Source: Thermosipho sp. (in: thermotogales)
Lineage (GTDB): Bacteria > Thermotogota > Thermotogae > Thermotogales > Fervidobacteriaceae
Direction: 5' to 3'
DNA: 42,269 bases
Assembly: GCA_017656335.1 (NCBI GenBank)
Contig: JACDOA010000010.1
Coordinates: 1-42,269, forward strand
Below are positions 7,616 to 17,173 of the stretch, piece by piece. The notes under the pieces were generated by a model. The model searched no databases. It saw nothing but the letters and a program-made list of their open reading frames with translations, and had not been told where the DNA came from. The translations under genes and the position numbers were made by a program. Position 1 is the stretch's first letter. Every line of letters begins with the position of its first letter.

Positions 7616-8368
7616 TTAAAAACAATCTCGTATCTTCTTGCTCACAATCATGATCTCCATTTCATCCATTTTAAGTTCTTCACGATTCCATGATCCAGCT
7701 GTTCCTCCCCAGATGTTTTCAACCAAAAATCCCATGGTTTTTAACATGTGAATCAGCTCGGTAGGAACGAACCCCTTTTCCCTAAGTATAAGATCTTCAG
7801 GTGCATCCTTAATGTAATCAGACATAGGATGGTTTTCAACAATATTGATAGGATCAAAAACACCATTTTTCACATCTTCATCATTGTAAATTCTTATCAT
7901 TCTAAGACCATTCAGAGCTGTTAATAGAAACTTTGCACCTGGCTTTAAAGCTTGATTTATATTTCTGAGAATCTTCATATCTCTTTCTAATGGATCTTCT
8001 CCTTCAGATAAGAGTCCAAAAGCTCCTTCACAAAGACAAATACAAGCATCATATAATTCCTCAACCTTGAAATCGGTGGCATCTGACTGTTTGAAATTTA
8101 CAGAAACTGCTTCCTCTCTGCATCTTTTTTTAGCTTCTTTTAACATTTCTTCAGAGATGTCTATGCCTGTTACTTTATATCCTCTCTTTGCAAGTTCAAT
8201 GGCATGTCGCCCTGTACCACATCCAACATCGAGTATGAGTGAACCCTTAGGTAGATTTAATTCTTCTTCAATGAAATCCACCTCTTTTTTGGTGTTTTTT
8301 GTGAAAACTTCATCCATATAATTTGGAGCATGTCGATTGAAAAAAATCTTCCAGGAATTTTCTTTCAT
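7616..8368 (-). CDS. Class I SAM-dependent methyltransferase
   Basis: 250 aa with a Rossmann methyltransferase fold. Motif I is LILDVGCGTGRHAIELAKRGY at about residues 45-65, the acidic ribose-binding residue sits in VTGIDISEEML, and motif II/III follows at QSDATDF and YDACICL. The gene ends with MEIMIVSKK, a typical last beta strand. The start is ATG 8368, set by AAAGGAGGT 7 nt upstream; the longer frame to 8407 lacks an SD. Substrate unknown. It stands alone between an IS remnant and decayed sequence, and its codons look somewhat richer in G+C than the neighbours, which hints at horizontal acquisition. Confidence 0.88.
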   Translation of the reverse strand: MKENSWKIFFNRHAPNYMDEVFTKNTKKEVDFIEEELNLPKGSLILDVGCGTGRHAIELAKRGYKVTGIDISEEMLKEAKKRCREEAVSVNFKQSDATDFKVEELYDACICLCEGAFGLLSEGEDPLERDMKILRNINQALKPGAKFLLTALNGLRMIRIYNDEDVKNGVFDPINIVENHPMSDYIKDAPEDLILREKGFVPTELIHMLKTMGFLVENIWGGTAGSWNREELKMDEMEIMIVSKKIRDCF

Positions 8369-8407
8369 AGTTAGAACCTCCTTTTTGTTGGTAAAATTAA
8401 AACGCAT

Positions 8408-9398
8408 AATACCACTATTAATAAATAACGATTATCTTATAACCAAAAAATCATCTAAATCTTTTTGTTTGTATTTTAGTTTTGTTTTAATTAAAAAACC
8501 TATTGAAAAAGCCAATAATCCCATCTTAACTAAGTACCCCTAGCTGAGCTATGTGAGTAATATATTCCACCTTTTCCTTTAAGAAGAGTTTGATTTTTTC
8601 CACTTTTTACATTAAAGTACTTTACTTTATATACTTCAGCATCAGCTCTAACGATTCTTGACTATCTGATAGGTACTGTTAGATAAGCTTAAGTGATTCA
8701 TAGAATTTAGGAATCATTTTACACACTCTCTTTTTATCTGAGAAGTATCTTTTAAATTTTCGGGATGAATAATTGTTTATTATCAAAAATAAAATGGATC
8801 TTTTAAAATCATATTTTTTCTTGTTTTGTACCTTTTAAAAAACATGGTATTATATTCTTCAAATAAAAAATTACTATTTCTCATTACATACTTCAACTAA
8901 TATTTTATCATTTTTTGCCAGTCAATTCTCTTTAACTTTTCCTTTTGTAACTAAAACACCGTAATGTAATAGGATAATCTGTTGAATTTGAAGTTTTTTG
9001 AGATTGTTATGGTTTTTTTAACTTCTCTATGGTGTTTTACAAAGATGAAAACTCTGATGAGAAATTTGATCTTCTTAACAAGTAATTTAATCTCAATTTC
9101 CTCAAGCTCAAAGGAATCTTTTATACTTTCCAAATCCATCTCTGCAAACTGATTGCCAGCGTATTATGTTAAGAATGCATTTTCTTTGGATATGATCTTG
9201 CATTTTTTATCAAGCATTGCAAGGTGTTTTATCTGTCGGTGTAATTGTAGTGTTCATAGCTTATGAATATAAAAGCTTTATCGAGATTGGTGTGTTTTTT
9301 ACGAAGTATAACCCTTGTCCTGAGTAAAAAAGAGTTTGAAGCTTATCAATACAGAGGATGATCAAGTGTATTAAATTAACGGCAATATTTGCTAAAGA
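8408..9398. other. About 1 kb of degenerate sequence
   Basis: No intact gene is supported. The minus strand holds two coding-like remnants. One ends ...VKYFNVKSGKNQTLLKGKGG...SSARGT near 8540-8630. The other is a 62-codon frame at 8951-9139 starting MDLESIKDSFELEE, without a convincing SD. On the plus strand a hydrophobic stretch (GVLSVGVIVVFIAYEYKSFI, about 9216-9275) stops shortly afterwards. These look like fragments of dead genes or transposases, but I cannot name the parents. Confidence 0.5.
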
Positions 9399-10538
9399 AT
9401 GCTAAGAATAGTGGAAGAAAATTCGTATAATAAAAAATCAAGCAAAAAGAAAAATGATATAAGCTGTTTTTTAGCTTGGATTTCTGTTTTTTTATCTATT
9501 TATGTTAAAATTACTTCGAAATATGCTAATTTTGGGTGGGATAATATGTTATCATCTCTCATTGGTGCTTTATTTTTAACCGCTAAAGTGACTATTTTAT
9601 TTTTTGTAACCATATTTGAAGCTTTAGCTTCGCATGGTTTAAATTTAATTCTTTTTGTGTTCATGGTATTGTTTATAATGCTTTTGTTAGGCAGTATCAA
9701 AGAAATAAAACGTTTTTTAAGTAAGAAGAATTTGCCTGGTAAATCAAGTAAAATAGAAACAAAAGGAGTAACAGACACTAGGCATTCTAGGTGGTATATC
9801 AACCTTATAAACTTCTTAGGCCTTTTAATTGGAGCGATTACTACATACGGTTTAAATCATGAGGTTGGATTTGGAGCTGTTTTGGCTGCCGGGCTTGTTG
9901 GAATTTTTGGCGCATTGTTTTTCCCTGCTTATGGTGCAGCAATATACTGTGGTGCATTTATTGGAATGAGCTCAAGTGAGATATTTCATGGTTATGTACA
10001 TGTTATTGTGGCAGCCCTTATTGCTGCAATTGTATATCTAACAACTAAGTATGTATTTACTGGATTTGGTGGAAAACTTGGAACAATTGCTTTAATTGGT
10101 GTTGCAATCTCTGTAGTACTAACTGAAAAAGAATTTCTGAAAGTGCAGAGACCTGGTTGGGATATTGCACCGCTCATAATAATATTCTCCGTTTTGGGTG
10201 CAGTGGTTACGTACATTTTAAATGTTCGACTGCAACGCGATCCCGTTATGAGTTCTGCAGCTGTAGGAATAAGTGCTGGATTATTGCTTCCACAGATTTA
10301 TTCAGAATTTGGCGAACTTTTTGCAACAATAGTTATTTGTGCTTCGTTTGCAGGTATGTCGAGCAAAGAACGGATACCAAATGAATTTTACATGATTCTT
10401 GCAGGGATAATCTGTGCAATAACGTTTATCTATACATTCTCATATCTTGGAGGAGCAGGAGGAAAACTTGGAACGATAGCTTTTGGGTCTGTTATTGTTG
10501 TTTCATTATTACAAAGGGTTTGGAGAAGACAACTCTAA
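9399..10538 (+). CDS. Polytopic membrane protein with an internal direct duplication
   Basis: 379 aa; I do not recognise a family. The N-terminus (1-130) holds two or three membrane helices and a basic linker. The rest consists of two similar halves, about residues 135-241 and 258-370. Both contain a GLL/VLGA-I/VVTY helix, a FIGMSS or FAGMSS motif (residues 187-192 and 317-322) and the identical octapeptide GGKLGTIA (224-231 and 354-361), 130 residues apart. This indicates an ancient duplication of a three- to four-helix unit, as in many transporters. The ATG is preceded at once by an in-frame stop and has no clear SD, so the 5' end may have been altered by the decayed region upstream. Transport is a guess. 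Confidence 0.7.
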   Translation: MLRIVEENSYNKKSSKKKNDISCFLAWISVFLSIYVKITSKYANFGWDNMLSSLIGALFLTAKVTILFFVTIFEALASHGLNLILFVFMVLFIMLLLGSIKEIKRFLSKKNLPGKSSKIETKGVTDTRHSRWYINLINFLGLLIGAITTYGLNHEVGFGAVLAAGLVGIFGALFFPAYGAAIYCGAFIGMSSSEIFHGYVHVIVAALIAAIVYLTTKYVFTGFGGKLGTIALIGVAISVVLTEKEFLKVQRPGWDIAPLIIIFSVLGAVVTYILNVRLQRDPVMSSAAVGISAGLLLPQIYSEFGELFATIVICASFAGMSSKERIPNEFYMILAGIICAITFIYTFSYLGGAGGKLGTIAFGSVIVVSLLQRVWRRQL

Positions 10539-10717
10539 GAAATGATCTAAACATTTACTATTTTCAAAATTCAAAGTCATCTTGTGTAAGTTTGTCTTAT
10601 TATATCTATAAATTTGAAAAGTAGGAGAGTTTTTACACAATATTTTGTACTTACCTACCTGTTTTAGAACAATTATTTTGAAAAAAGAATAATTTATATC
10701 AGTTAGAAGGTGAGAAA

Positions 10718-11860
10718 ATGAAAAGATTGATTATAATAATTTGTGTTTTAATTTTTTCAGTATTAACTTTTTCTATTCGATTTGAGTTAAAAATTCCAGA
10801 GTTTGATAAAGAAAACGCCGTTTTAGATATTTATACATTTGAACATGAAAGCAAAATAGAAATAACAGTTGTATTCTGGGATGAGGATTATCCCAATCCT
10901 TTCATAGATTTTATTTATGATATTTATAGATTGTTTAAATGGGGGCGACTATATGATATAGAAACATTTTTTGTTACTGATAGTAGTGCGATTTTTGAAG
11001 ATGACTATGCTAATTCTTCTTCATACTTTCAAACGGAAAATTTGCATAATTACAAAGAAATTCCATTTGATGATTTTCAAAAAGATGGAGATAATATAGT
11101 AATTTATGTTAGTACTTGGAACCATATGTTTTCAAATAAACCATTACCAAATACCGAATATATTAGTTATCTTTCTAATAACTCAACCGGGACAAGAAAT
11201 GAAGTTGAAAAAATCTATAGCTGGAAGAAAAATAAAAACCTTAAATTCGCTTTTTATTTTTCCTTGTTAGTAGTTTTATTGGGAATCTTGACAATTTTTT
11301 TAAAATTAAAGAATAAAAATGCAGTTATCTTAAAAGCTTTAACTACATTTGCGTGTTTGTTGATTGCTTTGTTTAATACAACTGGCTTTGAGTTTTTAAT
11401 TGTTGGTGGTTTATTTTTTGGAATGTTAGGAGATATATTTTTAGAATTTAAAGAAAAATTTTTATATGGAATGCTCTCTTTTTTAATTGGACATATTTTT
11501 TATTCTATTGGATTTGCATTAAAGTTTGGAATTCCAAATATATTAGTGTTTTTTACTGTTTATGCTTTTTTGATAATTCTTTATTTTGGAATTTTGTTTA
11601 AAAATACTGGTGATTTAAAAATTTCTATTTTAGTATATGTAATTGCAATTGGAACGATGTTTTCCTTTTCATTTTCACCTGTGTTTAAAGAAATATATTA
11701 TTTAAGATTACTTCTACCACTAGCTGGAGGATTATTTGTGTTTTCGGATTTCCTATTAGCAATTCAGAAGTTTGTAAAAAATTTTAGATATTCTGAAATA
11801 GTTATTCTTGGAAGCTACTTTGCTTCACAGCTTATAATAGCATTATCAACTATTTTTTAA
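10718..11860 (+). CDS. Signal peptide + extracytoplasmic domain fused to a YhhN membrane domain
   Basis: 380 aa. A signal sequence or anchor (residues 1-19) leads into an acidic, aromatic-rich outer domain (about 20-170) that I do not recognise. It is followed by seven or eight membrane helices matching the YhhN/TMEM86 family (PF07947). Family-like landmarks are FFGMLGDIFLEFKEKFLYG near 238, LIGHIFYSIGFALKF near 255 and GLFVFSDFLLAIQKF near 340; the aspartates in GD and SD are the conserved acidic residues. Eukaryotic TMEM86B is a lysoplasmalogenase; bacterial members are mostly uncharacterised. AGAAGGTGAGAAA precedes the ATG. A free YhhN protein is about 210 aa, so the 170-residue front domain is an extra. 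Confidence 0.75.
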   Translation: MKRLIIIICVLIFSVLTFSIRFELKIPEFDKENAVLDIYTFEHESKIEITVVFWDEDYPNPFIDFIYDIYRLFKWGRLYDIETFFVTDSSAIFEDDYANSSSYFQTENLHNYKEIPFDDFQKDGDNIVIYVSTWNHMFSNKPLPNTEYISYLSNNSTGTRNEVEKIYSWKKNKNLKFAFYFSLLVVLLGILTIFLKLKNKNAVILKALTTFACLLIALFNTTGFEFLIVGGLFFGMLGDIFLEFKEKFLYGMLSFLIGHIFYSIGFALKFGIPNILVFFTVYAFLIILYFGILFKNTGDLKISILVYVIAIGTMFSFSFSPVFKEIYYLRLLLPLAGGLFVFSDFLLAIQKFVKNFRYSEIVILGSYFASQLIIALSTIF

Positions 11861-11886
11861 AAATAAATTAAAATGGAGGTATTTTT

Positions 11887-13017
11887 ATGTGTGATACTAT
11901 GGTTGCTTTGAAAAATTCAACGGTTGATAATTCAGTTATTTTTGCTAAAAATAGCGATCGAGAACCTTCAGAACCTCATATAGGGATTTTCGTAAAAAGA
12001 AAGAATCACAAAGAGAAAAAAGTAAAGTGCACATATATTGAAATTGATCAGGTACCAGAGACGTATGCATGCATATTATTCAAACCCTCTTGGATTTGGG
12101 GAGCAGAAATGGGAGTTAATGAATATGGAGTTATTATAGGAAATGAGGCAGTATTTACAAAATTAATTTCAAAAGAAAAATCATTGATTGGTATGGATTA
12201 TATAAGACTTGCACTTGAAAGATCAAAAAGTGCAAAAGAAGCAATTAATGTAATTATTGAAATTTTAGAAAAATACGGACAAGGTGGAAAGTGTGGATAT
12301 ACAAAAAATTTATTTTACGATAATTCATACCTTATAGCTGATTTTGAAGAAGCTTATGTTCTTGAAACCGCTGGAAAAGACTGGGCATACAAAAAAGTTG
12401 AAGATATTTATTCTATTTCAAATTCAATAACTTTAAGAGATAATTATGATGAGTCATCGTTTGAAAAAGGTATTGATTTTAAAAAAACATTTGAAAAAAA
12501 GCTTTTTGCAAAAATTTCTTCGGGTGATTTTAGACGTAATATTACTTATTCAAAACTTAAAAGTTTGCAAGGAAAAATTGATATAAAAAATATGATTGAC
12601 ATTTTGAGGATTCATACCGATTCTAAAAACTTTATAAATGGTTCTTTGAAAAGTATTTGTATGCATTCCTGGAGTCTAATATCAAGCGAAACAACAGGAA
12701 GTTTTGTAGTAAAATTAAAAGATGGAGAAATTAAAATATATGCAACATTAAGTCCCAGATCTTGTTCTTCAATATTTAAACCTATAGCATTTAATGAATT
12801 TTTATACAGCGAAGATGAAGTAAGTAGTGCAGAAAATTACTGGAATAAAAGAAGAAATCTGGTGCAAAAAATTTCTAAAGATGAGGAGTTAAAAAGAAAA
12901 TTTGAAATTGCAAGAGATGAACTTGAAAAAGAAATCTTAAATGCAGAGTTTGAAAAAGAAATTCTAATGAATTTATGGGACAAGGAAGATAATTTAATTA
13001 ATGAATTTTTAATTTAA
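11887..13017 (+). CDS. Secernin / C69-type dipeptidase-like Ntn hydrolase
   Basis: 376 aa. The sequence starts Met-Cys-Asp-Thr (MCDTMVALKNSTVDNSVIFAKNSDRE). This is the hallmark of the secernin / peptidase C69 family, in which Met removal exposes Cys2 as N-terminal nucleophile. KNSDR and, further on, ILFKPSWIWGAEMGVNEYGV and GNEAVF match the conserved Ntn-fold strands. The length fits secernins (about 400 aa). It probably hydrolyses an amide or peptide bond in the cytoplasm, as no signal peptide is present. The SD AAAATGGAGGTA is 6 nt upstream. The MFS transporter starts within a few nt of its stop, which suggests co-transcription and possibly transport of a related substrate or product. Confidence 0.85.
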   Translation: MCDTMVALKNSTVDNSVIFAKNSDREPSEPHIGIFVKRKNHKEKKVKCTYIEIDQVPETYACILFKPSWIWGAEMGVNEYGVIIGNEAVFTKLISKEKSLIGMDYIRLALERSKSAKEAINVIIEILEKYGQGGKCGYTKNLFYDNSYLIADFEEAYVLETAGKDWAYKKVEDIYSISNSITLRDNYDESSFEKGIDFKKTFEKKLFAKISSGDFRRNITYSKLKSLQGKIDIKNMIDILRIHTDSKNFINGSLKSICMHSWSLISSETTGSFVVKLKDGEIKIYATLSPRSCSSIFKPIAFNEFLYSEDEVSSAENYWNKRRNLVQKISKDEELKRKFEIARDELEKEILNAEFEKEILMNLWDKEDNLINEFLI

Positions 13018-13029
13018 TTAATGGAGAAA

Positions 13030-14217
13030 ATGGCGAAAACTTATATTTTAAAACTTAAAAAGAATATTATTAAGGAATATATATATACATTCCTAAATAG
13101 TTTTAATCCTATCGCAACTGTATGGATGCTTTATTTAGCTTTTAAAGGAATGAGTTTAACTCAAATAGGTATTCTTGAAGCAATTTTTCATATTGCTTCT
13201 TTTTTAATGGAAGTACCTACTGGAGCAATAGCTGATATTTATGGCAGAAAAGCAAGTAGAATCTTAGGAAGATTAATGTGGGTTTTATCTAATATATCTA
13301 TGTTATTTGGAAATAATTTCTACCAATTTGCTTTTGCAATGGCTTTAATGGCACTTTCATATAATCTTGAATCTGGAGCAGGTCAGGCATTGTTATATGA
13401 TTCATTAAAAGAAATAAAAAAAGATAAGGAATATATGAAAATTGCTGGAAAAATAGAAGTTCTTACACAGATAGGGATGATATCTGGATACATTTTTGGA
13501 GGTTATCTGGCAAAAATAAAGTATGAATTAGCATTTATTAATGCTTGTATTTTAGGATTAGCAGCACTTTTTCATTCAATGACTTTTGTTGAACCAAAGA
13601 TAAAAGAAGAGCATCAAATAAAAACTTTTAAAGCAGTTTTTAAAAATGCATATGAAAGTTTATTATATTTGAAAAACAAAGTTGATGTCTTGTATTTGAT
13701 ATTTTTTGTAGAAGGCATATTTGTTTTTGGAACTGTATTGTTTTTTTATCTTCAAAATTATTTTTTCTTTATTGGATTTAACCAATTTGAAATAGGTATT
13801 ATTATGGCAGTTTCTGGTTTGTTTGGGGCCTTTTTTTCATACTTGACACACAAGATTGAAAGAAAATTTGGCATCAGAAAAATTTTAATTGTCTTACCAT
13901 TAATATATGCACTATTTTCTTTTGGGCTTGCAACTAAATTCCCATATATTTTTAATATTCTCATGAGTGGAATTACGGGTATTCTTTTAATTGTTTACTA
14001 TGATTTTGTTAATAAAAATATTGAAAGTGATAAAAGAGCTACTATATTATCCATGTGTTCGATGGTTTATAGCTTTTATATGATAATCTTATTTCCATTA
14101 TTTGGAAAAATGGCAGATTTAATTGGTTTTAAAGTTACATTTTTATTGTTATCCTTTATTATTTCATTATTTGGTATTTTTAATGTGTTTATAAATTTGA
14201 AAAAAATTAAGTTTTAG
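13030..14217 (+). CDS. Major facilitator superfamily transporter
   Basis: About 395 aa with 12 predicted membrane helices. The MFS loop 2-3 signature is clear: FLMEVPTGAIADIYGRKASRILG (about residues 55-77, split here by the helix end). Loop 8-9 also has a weaker copy (YLTHKIERKFGIRK). The family includes drug and metabolite exporters. ATG 13021 has no SD of its own, whereas ATG 13030 has GGAG four nt upstream, so the start is uncertain by three residues. It begins just after the secernin-like gene and is followed 10 nt later by pgeF, forming a tight cluster. Confidence 0.88.
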   Translation: MAKTYILKLKKNIIKEYIYTFLNSFNPIATVWMLYLAFKGMSLTQIGILEAIFHIASFLMEVPTGAIADIYGRKASRILGRLMWVLSNISMLFGNNFYQFAFAMALMALSYNLESGAGQALLYDSLKEIKKDKEYMKIAGKIEVLTQIGMISGYIFGGYLAKIKYELAFINACILGLAALFHSMTFVEPKIKEEHQIKTFKAVFKNAYESLLYLKNKVDVLYLIFFVEGIFVFGTVLFFYLQNYFFFIGFNQFEIGIIMAVSGLFGAFFSYLTHKIERKFGIRKILIVLPLIYALFSFGLATKFPYIFNILMSGITGILLIVYYDFVNKNIESDKRATILSMCSMVYSFYMIILFPLFGKMADLIGFKVTFLLLSFIISLFGIFNVFINLKKIKF

Positions 14218-14227
14218 GAGGTAATCT

Positions 14228-15019
14228 ATGCAAATAGGTAATTATATTTGCAAAGAAATAAATGGATTATTTTTATGTAAATCTAGGCTTTTACTTCAAT
14301 TTAAAAACCTTTTTCATATAATTACGACAAGGAAAGTAAATAATGAAATTTATAATATACAAGATTTGGATTTATCATTTAAAAATCCAGATTTTATGAA
14401 ACATTATAAGATTTTGTCAAATAATCTGGGGATTGATTTGGAAAATTTCATATTCACTGATCAGATTCATAGTAATAATTTAGTATATGTTAATAAAGAA
14501 GACCTTCAAGGAGAATTTTTTGAAAATGAGGTTAGTAAAACTGATGGACTTGTTACCGATGATAAAGAGGTTTTTTTAACTACAAAATATGCTGATTGTA
14601 TGCCGATAATTGCATACGATCCTATTAAAAATGTTGTAGGTGTTGCTCATTCAGGTTGGCGAGGCACATTAATAGATATGCCAAAATTCCTGATAATAAA
14701 GATGATTAATCAATTTGGGAGTAGACCAGAAAATATTTTTGTAAGTATTGGTCCTTCAATTGGTCCAGAAAGTTTTGAGGTTGGCATTGATGTAGCTGAA
14801 AAATTCTATATCAAGTTTGGAGGAAAATTTATAATTCAAAAAGGAGAAAAGTTTTTAATTAACTTATGGAGTATAGCCGAAGAACAAATATATGAAACTG
14901 GAGTAAGAAACATTGAAATTTCAATGATAGATACATACAAATATTCTGAATATTTTTATTCATATAGAAAAGAAAAAACAAGTAAAAGATTTGCTGTTAT
15001 TACAGGGTTAACTGATTGA
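14228..15019 (+). CDS. pgeF: PgeF/YfiH-family (laccase-domain) purine nucleoside enzyme
   Basis: 263 aa of the 'polyphenol oxidase' / multicopper-like DUF152 family. All active-site landmarks are present: His81 in DQIHSNN, Cys124 in YADCMPIIAYDP and His141 in VAHSGWRGTL, followed by SIGPSIGPESFEVG. Members bind zinc and phosphorolyse or deaminate adenosine; E. coli YfiH (PgeF) has also been linked to peptidoglycan editing. TTAGGAGGTAATCT gives a near-perfect SD before the ATG. Last gene of the plus-strand cluster; it converges with the LVIVD gene 45 nt away. Confidence 0.92.
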   Translation: MQIGNYICKEINGLFLCKSRLLLQFKNLFHIITTRKVNNEIYNIQDLDLSFKNPDFMKHYKILSNNLGIDLENFIFTDQIHSNNLVYVNKEDLQGEFFENEVSKTDGLVTDDKEVFLTTKYADCMPIIAYDPIKNVVGVAHSGWRGTLIDMPKFLIIKMINQFGSRPENIFVSIGPSIGPESFEVGIDVAEKFYIKFGGKFIIQKGEKFLINLWSIAEEQIYETGVRNIEISMIDTYKYSEYFYSYRKEKTSKRFAVITGLTD

Positions 15020-15064
15020 GTTTTTTAGACAAATCTAAGTTATAATTTACAAAATTTTTCTTTC

Positions 15065-16996
15065 TTAATCATTCTCATTATTAATTTTTATTGTTATTAT
15101 TTCAGGTTTTTTAGTTAAGCCGGAGATGTCATAAGACTTAATTCCATTATTTCCAGAAGTAAAAAGATAACTATTTTTAGTTTTTAGATCATATTCGTAA
15201 TCTAATTTTTCATCAAATGATGCAATAAGCTTTGGATCTTCTAAGTTGCTAATTTCAAAAACTAAGATAGTATAAGGAATAATTGGCAAGTACAAATAAT
15301 TGTCTTCTATAATAGCTGAATAAGTGCCTCCTCCAAGACTTGAATGTACTTTGATTACTGATTGCTTGAAGTTTTTGATATCATTTAAAATTATTTTAAA
15401 ATCTTCTGTTAAAAGAAGAGTTTTTTCTTCATCTAGATTTTTAAATTCCTCATTAGAAACATCTTCAATAATTTTAGGTTTTGATGGCTTTTTAATATCA
15501 ACTTTTAAAAATTTATCTCCCAAAATATATAAATAATCTTCTTTTTTAATTAAACTACTAAAATATTTAATATCCAAGCTAATTCTTTTTTCAGGAAGAG
15601 CGTAGTTGTTAGGATATTTTCTTTTTTTATACCAAAGTTTAAGTTTATCAATGAAATTTGGTATAATGAAACTACTTAAATCAAGTAAGAAAACATTATC
15701 ATCCTGGTCTTTTACAATCGCAAAATTTTCTGATACTTTTATATCAAAAATTCTTTTGTGGGGAAATCTTCCGATAGTTTGTGGGGAAGCAGGATTACTA
15801 ATATCAACAATTTCAAGACCATAATCTCCTACAGTATATGCGTAACTACCTTCAATTTCGAAATTAAGTGGGTTAGAAATAAAGTTTAATTTATAGCTGA
15901 TAATCTTATTTATATTTTCATTGCTTATATCGAAAACATCCAAGGAATCTTTTTTCATCGAAATAGTGAATAAAAAATCTTCTTTAATTACCATATCAGA
16001 AAATTTTGCGTTTTCTTTATATTCGTTTTTTAGATTTACAAAATGAATATTTTCTAAATTAATTATTTTTAACTCATTGTTATCTGTTGAAACATACAGA
16101 TAATTATCTTTAGCACCGACATTGATAATATTTCTGCTTATTGGAATATATCTGGCATTGGATGAAGAAAAATCATTGTATACTGCAATACCATAACCTT
16201 TAAGTATTTCAATTATGTAATTATTGATGAAAAATAAATCCTGTTGTGAAAATATAAAAGGTTTATTGTTGAAATAAATCTTGAGATACTTATTTATGAG
16301 AACACTTTTTTCCCAAACTGGTACTTTGTTTTTTATATCATATACTAAAAAATCAATGGAATTATCCCCATTAAGAATCAATTTATCGTTATATATTTTT
16401 AGATATTTATACGTTGTATCATTTTCATGCCAGGTTTTAATCACGTAAGGTTTTGAAAGATTACTTAAGTCCATTAAATAAAAATATGCAACGTTTTTAT
16501 CAAAATTGTTTAAGGCTAAATATGCATACCCATCTTTTACCTCAATATCACACAATTCTTTGTTAAGGTAAGCATCCCACTTGCCTATTAACTTGGCTTC
16601 TATTGGGTTTTTGATATTAAAAATAAACAATCCATTTTTTTTACAAGCAACAAATAAAAAATCTTTATCAATAGAAATATCGCTAATATAATCTTCAAAT
16701 TCAAGTGTTGAAATTAATGTAGGAGATAAAGGTTTTTTTAAATCTAAAATATGTAGTTTGTCAGAAATAATAAATATTAGGTTTTCTTTAGTATAAATTT
16801 TTCTAATATTTTTTATTGGAAAATCAGAAATTTTTTGCGGAGAAGTAGGATTAGAAATGTCATAGAAGATTATTGAGTTGTTAGAATAAACTGGTAAAAT
16901 GTTTTTATTTACAATATTAAGTTCAAAATTATCAGCAGCTAAAAAAATAGGAATAAAAACTATGATTAAGAAGATTAGAATTTTAAATTGCTTCAT
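15065..16996 (-). CDS. Secreted LVIVD-repeat beta-propeller protein
   Basis: 643 aa with a signal peptide (MKQFKILIFLIIVFIPIFLAA). The mature part is a chain of LVIVD-type repeats (PF08309): strand patterns such as LFIFNIKNPIEAKLIGKW, LEIVDISNPASPQTIGRF and LVFEISNLEDPKLIASF recur, each with a 'DI-NP-P-G' turn. This family folds as beta-propellers on the cell surface or in the periplasm and probably acts in binding. ATG 16996 is chosen because GGGGGGTG lies 5 nt upstream; the longer frame to 17011 covers that SD. It is alone on the minus strand. Ligand unknown. Confidence 0.85.
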   Translation of the reverse strand: MKQFKILIFLIIVFIPIFLAADNFELNIVNKNILPVYSNNSIIFYDISNPTSPQKISDFPIKNIRKIYTKENLIFIISDKLHILDLKKPLSPTLISTLEFEDYISDISIDKDFLFVACKKNGLFIFNIKNPIEAKLIGKWDAYLNKELCDIEVKDGYAYLALNNFDKNVAYFYLMDLSNLSKPYVIKTWHENDTTYKYLKIYNDKLILNGDNSIDFLVYDIKNKVPVWEKSVLINKYLKIYFNNKPFIFSQQDLFFINNYIIEILKGYGIAVYNDFSSSNARYIPISRNIINVGAKDNYLYVSTDNNELKIINLENIHFVNLKNEYKENAKFSDMVIKEDFLFTISMKKDSLDVFDISNENINKIISYKLNFISNPLNFEIEGSYAYTVGDYGLEIVDISNPASPQTIGRFPHKRIFDIKVSENFAIVKDQDDNVFLLDLSSFIIPNFIDKLKLWYKKRKYPNNYALPEKRISLDIKYFSSLIKKEDYLYILGDKFLKVDIKKPSKPKIIEDVSNEEFKNLDEEKTLLLTEDFKIILNDIKNFKQSVIKVHSSLGGGTYSAIIEDNYLYLPIIPYTILVFEISNLEDPKLIASFDEKLDYEYDLKTKNSYLFTSGNNGIKSYDISGLTKKPEIITIKINNEND

Positions 16997-17173
16997 TTTT
17001 ACACCCCCCAAGAGTATTTCTCATAAGGGTAAATAAGAAATATCTCATCTGATATAATTATAACATAAAAAATTTACTTAATTTTTATTATATTATTTTA
17101 AAGTAGAATTCGGGAAATATATTAAAATGGAAATATTGAAAGAATTTTATTTTATTGGTGTTTGGAGGGAATG

